Source of the DNA: Pteria penguin
Taxonomy: Eukaryota; Mollusca; Bivalvia; Pterioida; Pteriidae
Reading direction: 5' to 3'
DNA length: 64,000 nucleotides
Assembly (NCBI GenBank): GCA_035048485.1
Contig: CM068587.1
Coordinates: 30,336,534-30,400,533, forward strand
A model generated the notes under the pieces. It had not been told where the DNA came from and did not search any database. It was given only the letters and a program-made list of their open reading frames with translations. The translations under genes and the position numbers were made by a program. Positions 62,301-64,000 of this stretch are shown here, one piece after another. Numbering within the stretch: the first letter of the stretch is position 1; each line of letters opens with the position of its first letter.

Positions 62301-64000
62301 CTGGTTTGTATATGCTAACTCTATCGAACACTCTGTACATTAAGTAGACCAGTCCAACACTAAAAGGGGTGAACAGGTCAAACAATTTACATACAAAATG
62401 ACCATCTGAAAAACAAAATTTCTTTCAATAGCATGTATTTTGATTTCATCATTTTATTTTTTCTTATATAAAAAATATATATTGCTGCAGTTATGATGAA
62501 ACATGGAAATAAAATTTCTAGACATCTGTTTGTATATATCACCTAGTTTGTAATGCTGAAATAAATTTACTTTTTATAAAGAATGACATACCTTTTCTGA
62601 GTATTGATAAAGCAGTAAGAAATTGACAGAGATAAAGTTGCTTTGACAAAATCTCCTGAATATTTTCTTGTCCCTCTACAGAAAACCCCTGAAAAAGTAG
62701 ATTTAAGTTTCAACTTGTACAGCTACAAAGGCCAAGCCATGCATGATCAGATTATACATAATTATTCAGTCAAACACACAGGTCATATTACACACAAAGT
62801 AACCAACACACAGATAATGTAACATACATCATATAACATACACTGATGAACAGACAAGTCATATTACACACAAAGTAACCAACACACAGGCAATGTTACA
62901 TACATCATATAACATACACTGATGAACAGACAAGTCATATTACACACAAAGTAACCAACACACAGGTAATGTAACATACATCATATAACATACACTGATG
63001 AACAGACAAGTCATATTACACACAAAGTAACCAACACACAGGTAATGTTACATACATCATATAACATACGCTGATGAACAGACAAGTCATATTACACACA
63101 AAGTAACCAACACACAGGCAATGTTACATACATCATATAACATACATTGATGAACAGACAAGTCATATTACACACAAAGTAAACAACACACAGGTAATGT
63201 AACATACATCATATAACATACACTGATGAACAGACAAGTCATATTACACAAAGTAACCAACACACAAGTAATGTTACATACATCATATAACATATACTGA
63301 GGAACAAACAAGTCATATTACACACAAAGTAACCAACACACAGATAATGTTACATACATCATAAAACATATGCTAATGAACACACATCATATTACACACA
63401 CAGTTACAAACACACAGGTAATTTTAAATACATCACATAACATACACTGATGAACACACAAGTCATATTAAACACAAAGTAACAAACACACAGGTAATGT
63501 TACATACATCATATAACAAATGCTGATGAACACACAAGTCATATTACACACAAAGTAACAAACACACAGGTAATGTTACATACATCATATAACATACACT
63601 GATGAACACAGGTCATATTATACATAAACTGACAAACATATATATTACACATACACTGAGAAACACACAAGTCATATAACACATACACTGATAATCACAC
63701 ACATTATACTACTCATACAATGAGACTGAGGAACACAAAAAAACATGTGTGCAATAACAATCCTTTCTTATAAATCAATCTCTCAAAGTTTTCTGGGTTT
63801 TTTTTCAATCCTTTAAATATTCTTTTCACTAAAATGGAAAAGACATACAACAAGAATAGTCAGCATTACCCCATCAGCCATGACAAAATAGACTCCCTTT
63901 CCATCTGTGTTTTCTTTGACAAACTTAATAAATTCTGCTTGATTCTGAGGATTAAACACATCTCCATCTCCCTCTGCACCTCTCACACCTGCCGTAAAAT
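47259..64000 (-). CDS. CMTR1: Cap-specific mRNA (nucleoside-2'-O-)-methyltransferase 1, C-terminal part (14 exons)
   Basis: CMTR1 methylates the 2'-O of the first transcribed nucleotide of capped mRNA (cap-1), in the nucleus. I joined 14 minus-strand exons; all phases agree, giving 525 codons and TGA. Residues 1-120 hold the end of the RrmJ/FtsJ domain: [20 protein letters not shown] with the catalytic Asp at 42, and [20 protein letters not shown] with the catalytic Lys at 82, then [13 protein letters not shown]. The middle (~180-440) is the guanylyltransferase-like domain ([18 protein letters not shown]). The end is a WW domain ([20 protein letters not shown], from residue ~444) and a tail ([13 protein letters not shown]). 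By comparison with the ~835-residue human protein, the missing N-terminal part (G-patch, first catalytic Lys) lies beyond the window. Gene and exon order match the family with no gap. Confidence 0.95.
47942..48050 (-). CDS. CMTR1: CMTR1 exon: WW domain
   Basis: 109 bp after CTTGTAG, donor GTAAGC. Encodes [20 protein letters not shown] and [13 protein letters not shown], the C-terminal WW domain thought to bind the RNA polymerase II tail. Confidence 0.93.
48051..48722. other. CMTR1 intron with degenerate 'GACCTTGA' repeat
   Basis: 48290-48560 resembles the 'gaccttgat...tttgaccc...accaagtttg' repeats typical of bivalve introns. Nothing coding. Confidence 0.4.
48723..48841 (-). CDS. CMTR1: CMTR1 exon
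   Basis: 119 bp after GTTTAAG, donor GTATGC. Encodes [18 protein letters not shown] and [16 protein letters not shown], aligning with 'LE.KLIKGSSGtPkLsYtgr'. Confidence 0.91.
48842..50232. other. CMTR1 intron without recognised feature
   Basis: AT-rich. The small open frames here show no conserved motif. Confidence 0.4.
50233..50349 (-). CDS. CMTR1: CMTR1 exon
   Basis: 117 bp after ATTGCAG; donor chosen at GAAAG|GTTAGA because it preserves phase and the conserved [14 protein letters not shown] join. Reading further to GTAAAC at 50207 would put the next exon out of frame. Encodes [13 protein letters not shown]. Confidence 0.9.
50636..50727 (-). CDS. CMTR1: CMTR1 exon
   Basis: 92 bp after TGTGCAG, donor GTAAGC. 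Encodes [20 protein letters not shown] and [10 protein letters not shown], matching 'AihILDvLvLnGtDVReqHFNqR'. Confidence 0.93.
51305..51436 (-). CDS. CMTR1: CMTR1 exon: guanylyltransferase-like domain
   Basis: 132 bp after ATTTCAG, donor GTAAGT. Encodes [18 protein letters not shown] and [19 protein letters not shown], matching 'YtWDGr....W..l.....ELP.dTLL.VEiV.ElkGE'. Confidence 0.94.
51812..51983 (-). mobile_element. MITE-like element, copy 2 (inverted)
   Basis: The reverse complement aligns end to end with 4144-4318, including AAATATTAGGACC and GTTCTTTACGTCA. It lies in the CMTR1 intron between the exons at 51.3 and 53.0 kb. Confidence 0.65.
52085..52951 (-). repeat. Tandem repeats derived from the end of the CMTR1 exon at 52952-53092
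   Basis: Reading the minus strand, the exon ends GGTATCTCTTGGGGCTTGGG|GTAAGTCAGAATTT. The proximal part (52500-52951) has about 8 units of ~57 bp repeating GGTATCTCTGAGGGCTTGGG and GTAAGTCAGAATTTAGCAAA, each with the donor. The distal part (52085-52500) has about 5 longer, older copies that also retain exon sequence, e.g. plus-strand TCTGTAGCACCAAGGAC and TTGCACCGATAACATAAC against exon CTGTAGCACCGACAACATAA. Confidence 0.88.
52952..53092 (-). CDS. CMTR1: CMTR1 exon; its 3' end seeded the array downstream
   Basis: 141 bp after TACATAG, donor GTAAGT. Encodes [20 protein letters not shown] and [17 protein letters not shown]. Copies of its last bases and donor fill the following intron down to ~52.1 kb. 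Confidence 0.93.
53131..54105 (+). repeat. 66-bp minisatellite, about 14 units
   Basis: Unit ACAGAATGACCTACGATGAC, AGTATTTCCAACACATGTCA, ACTGTCATATATAAACTATA, ACAGGA. The 66-bp period leaves frames open on both strands (repeats of [31 protein letters not shown]), which is not evidence of a gene. In the CMTR1 intron directly upstream of the exon at 53.0 kb. Confidence 0.95.
54179..54618. mobile_element. Non-autonomous DNA transposon, possibly hAT-like
   Basis: Begins CCAGGGTTCATACAG and ends TGTGTGAACCCTGG, short terminal inverted repeats, with GTATC on both outer sides. Internal AATTCAAGCACTTTTC repeats in direct orientation. The CAGGGTTC terminus resembles hAT-type ends. Confidence 0.6.
54619..55446. 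other. CMTR1 intron without recognised feature
   Basis: Contains AT-rich sequence and unremarkable small ORFs. Confidence 0.35.
55447..55515 (-). CDS. CMTR1: CMTR1 exon (69 bp)
   Basis: Acceptor CTTTTAG, donor GTAAGC; encodes [20 protein letters not shown] plus LLE, linking the catalytic domain to the guanylyltransferase-like domain. The intron before it (55516-60259) holds the large duplicated block. Confidence 0.92.
55985..56035. repeat. Short GC-rich hairpin in AT-rich intron
   Basis: TATATACGCCGGCGCTACGC then TGGGTGTATATACGCC: complementary TATATACGCC/GGGTGTATATA arms with a GC-rich loop, unlike the surrounding base composition. Confidence 0.45.
56431..57179 (+). repeat. 749-bp duplicated block, copy 1, with internal ~59-bp palindromic minisatellite
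   Basis: Begins AACTCAAAGTTCAGATTAGT and ends at TACACTTTGGGGGG. Inside (56740-57020) are about 6 units built on CCCGGGTTGACACCGTCGGG, a near-palindrome, followed by TATAC and a variable spacer. Nearly identical to 57630-58378. Overlapping minus-strand ORFs (VSTRV, GVNPG repeats) come from the tandem units. Confidence 0.95.
57630..58378 (+). repeat. 749-bp duplicated block, copy 2
   Basis: Same length and orientation as copy 1, offset by 1,199 bp. Only about a dozen differences seen, including compensating 1-base indels. The two are separated by ~450 bp of unrelated sequence, and flanks diverge abruptly at both ends, which suggests two insertions of one element or a recent segmental duplication. 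Confidence 0.95.
58448..58554. repeat. Inverted repeat
   Basis: GCGAATGATTAAAGAATCAA against TTGATTCCAACTTTAATCAT with TTGC; imperfect arms around an AT-rich loop. Confidence 0.55.
59566..59706. mobile_element. MITE-like hairpin with ~47-bp arms
   Basis: AGTCCAAGATTCTCTGCTTT...GATATCGATGGTTTG (59566-59612) mirrors CAAACCACCGATATCAAAAG...CAGAGAATCCCGGACT (59660-59706), with 47 bases between. No ORF. Confidence 0.75.
60260..60317 (-). CDS. CMTR1: CMTR1 short exon (58 bp)
   Basis: Between TTTGTAG and GTTAGA; encodes [20 protein letters not shown], equivalent to vertebrate 'RQAEIRKECLRLW'. Without it the frame from the preceding exon would hit a stop in the next. A recently inserted SINE (60402-60691) sits 84 bases upstream on the gene's strand. 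Confidence 0.9.
60382..60711 (+). mobile_element. Second tRNA-derived SINE family, 20-bp target-site duplication
   Basis: Element 60402-60691 flanked by TTAATACTGAATATGAAAAA and TTAATATTGAATATGAAAAA (one mismatch). Head GGGCCAGGTAACACAGTTGG with TAGCGCGCTCAC, B box GAGTTCGATTCCTGG, then GGGTTTTCTCCAGGTACTGC and GGTTTCCTCCCAC, a phrase seen in many marine invertebrate SINEs. Ends in an AAATTTAATATAAAT tail. Confidence 0.9.
60780..60836 (-). CDS. CMTR1: CMTR1 short exon (57 bp)
   Basis: Between TTTTCAG and GTAAGT; encodes [18 protein letters not shown], phase 2 both ends. Too short to stand out alone; placed by homology and splice phase. Confidence 0.88.
61026..61190 (+). repeat. Short minisatellite, ~22-24 bp units
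   Basis: Repeats of TAGTGGTGGTCAGTGCT and TTAGTGGAGGTCAGT-type units, about 7 copies, in the CMTR1 intron. Confidence 0.85.
61329..61514 (-). CDS. CMTR1: CMTR1 exon: methyltransferase domain end
   Basis: 186 bp after TTTACAG, donor GTAAGT. Encodes [30 protein letters not shown] and [15 protein letters not shown], aligning with the family's 'YxVCkgLk...vrdYlf.vN..LN.L' segment. Confidence 0.94.
61560..61990 (+). repeat. ~130-bp tandem 'GACCTTGGAGTCATTTGAAA' repeat, three units
   Basis: AGTCCAAAAAGTTATTTT, AGCATGAAGGTCATTGTCAA, GTCATTTGAAAGGGCTT and ATTAGTTGAGTATGCAT recur in order, starting ~45 bases upstream (gene sense) of the CMTR1 exon at 61514. Same general class as the 25-kb array. Confidence 0.85.
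62273..62405 (-). CDS. CMTR1: CMTR1 exon: catalytic Lys
   Basis: 133 bp after TTTTTCAG, donor GTATGA. Encodes [32 protein letters not shown] and TSRPANSER; the Lys in CKLFD is the third catalytic residue. Confidence 0.95.
62592..62688 (-). CDS. CMTR1: CMTR1 exon: methyltransferase domain
   Basis: 97 bp after TTTTTCAG, donor GTATGT. Encodes [20 protein letters not shown] and [12 protein letters not shown], nearly identical in pattern to vertebrate CMTR1. Confidence 0.94.
62760..63730 (+). repeat. 76-bp minisatellite, about 12 units
   Basis: Unit TGATGAACAGACAAGTCATA, TTACACACAAAGTAACCAAC, ACACAGGTAATGTTACATAC, ATCATATAACATACAC. More diverged toward the 63.6-63.7 kb end. In the CMTR1 intron between the two methyltransferase-domain exons. 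Confidence 0.95.
63870..64000 (-). CDS. CMTR1: CMTR1 exon (partial): catalytic Asp
   Basis: Open to the window edge; donor G|GTAATG at 63869. Ends [10 protein letters not shown]; the Asp of MADG corresponds to the second residue of the K-D-K catalytic set. Confidence 0.93.

Overview
This is a stretch of animal nuclear genome, most likely from a marine lophotrochozoan and probably a bivalve mollusc. That assignment is inferred from three things: AT-rich, intron-rich genes interrupted by many minisatellites, several tRNA-derived SINE copies, and the 'GACCTT'-rich dispersed repeats common in bivalves. There is no bacterial-style operon, rRNA or CRISPR content.

Three protein-coding genes are supported. 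(1) The 3' part of an axonemal dynein heavy chain gene runs on the + strand from the window start to a stop codon at 45141-45143. I assembled 23 exons with matching splice phases, giving 1,407 codons plus stop, from the second strand of the stalk coiled coil through AAA5, AAA6 and the C-terminal domain. (2) A class A GPCR gene (351 codons, two exons, minus strand) lies wholly inside the 12.7-kb fourth dynein intron seen here. Its TM6/TM7 region looks most like adenosine-type receptors. (3) The 3' part of the cap-1 mRNA 2'-O-methyltransferase gene (CMTR1) runs on the minus strand from the window end to a stop at 47259-47261. Fourteen exons give 525 codons in one continuous frame: the last part of the RrmJ/FtsJ catalytic domain, the guanylyltransferase-like domain and the C-terminal WW domain. 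The dynein and CMTR1 genes converge tail to tail, about 2.1 kb apart between stop codons.

The rest is introns and a short intergenic gap rich in repeats. They hold at least seven copies of one tRNA-headed SINE family, several with target-site duplications, and one copy of a second SINE with a 20-bp duplication. There is a decayed antisense LINE with an open reverse transcriptase frame in the dynein intron at 37.7-42.1 kb, several MITE-like inverted-repeat elements, a hAT-like remnant and more than a dozen minisatellites.

The most unusual theme is tandem repeats seeded by pieces of the genes and SINEs themselves. The end of dynein exon 14 with its 5' splice site has been amplified into an intronic array of about 16 units, each carrying a 3' splice-site-like CAG, a roughly 12-nt 'exon' and a consensus 5' splice site. 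The end of a CMTR1 exon with its donor has done the same in its downstream intron. The acceptor and start of dynein exon 9 are repeated upstream of that exon, and a fragment of dynein exon 21 is copied upstream of it. A SINE body segment has expanded into a roughly 17-copy minisatellite. No mobile defence system or new enzyme system was found; the exon-boundary minisatellites are the best candidate for something new.
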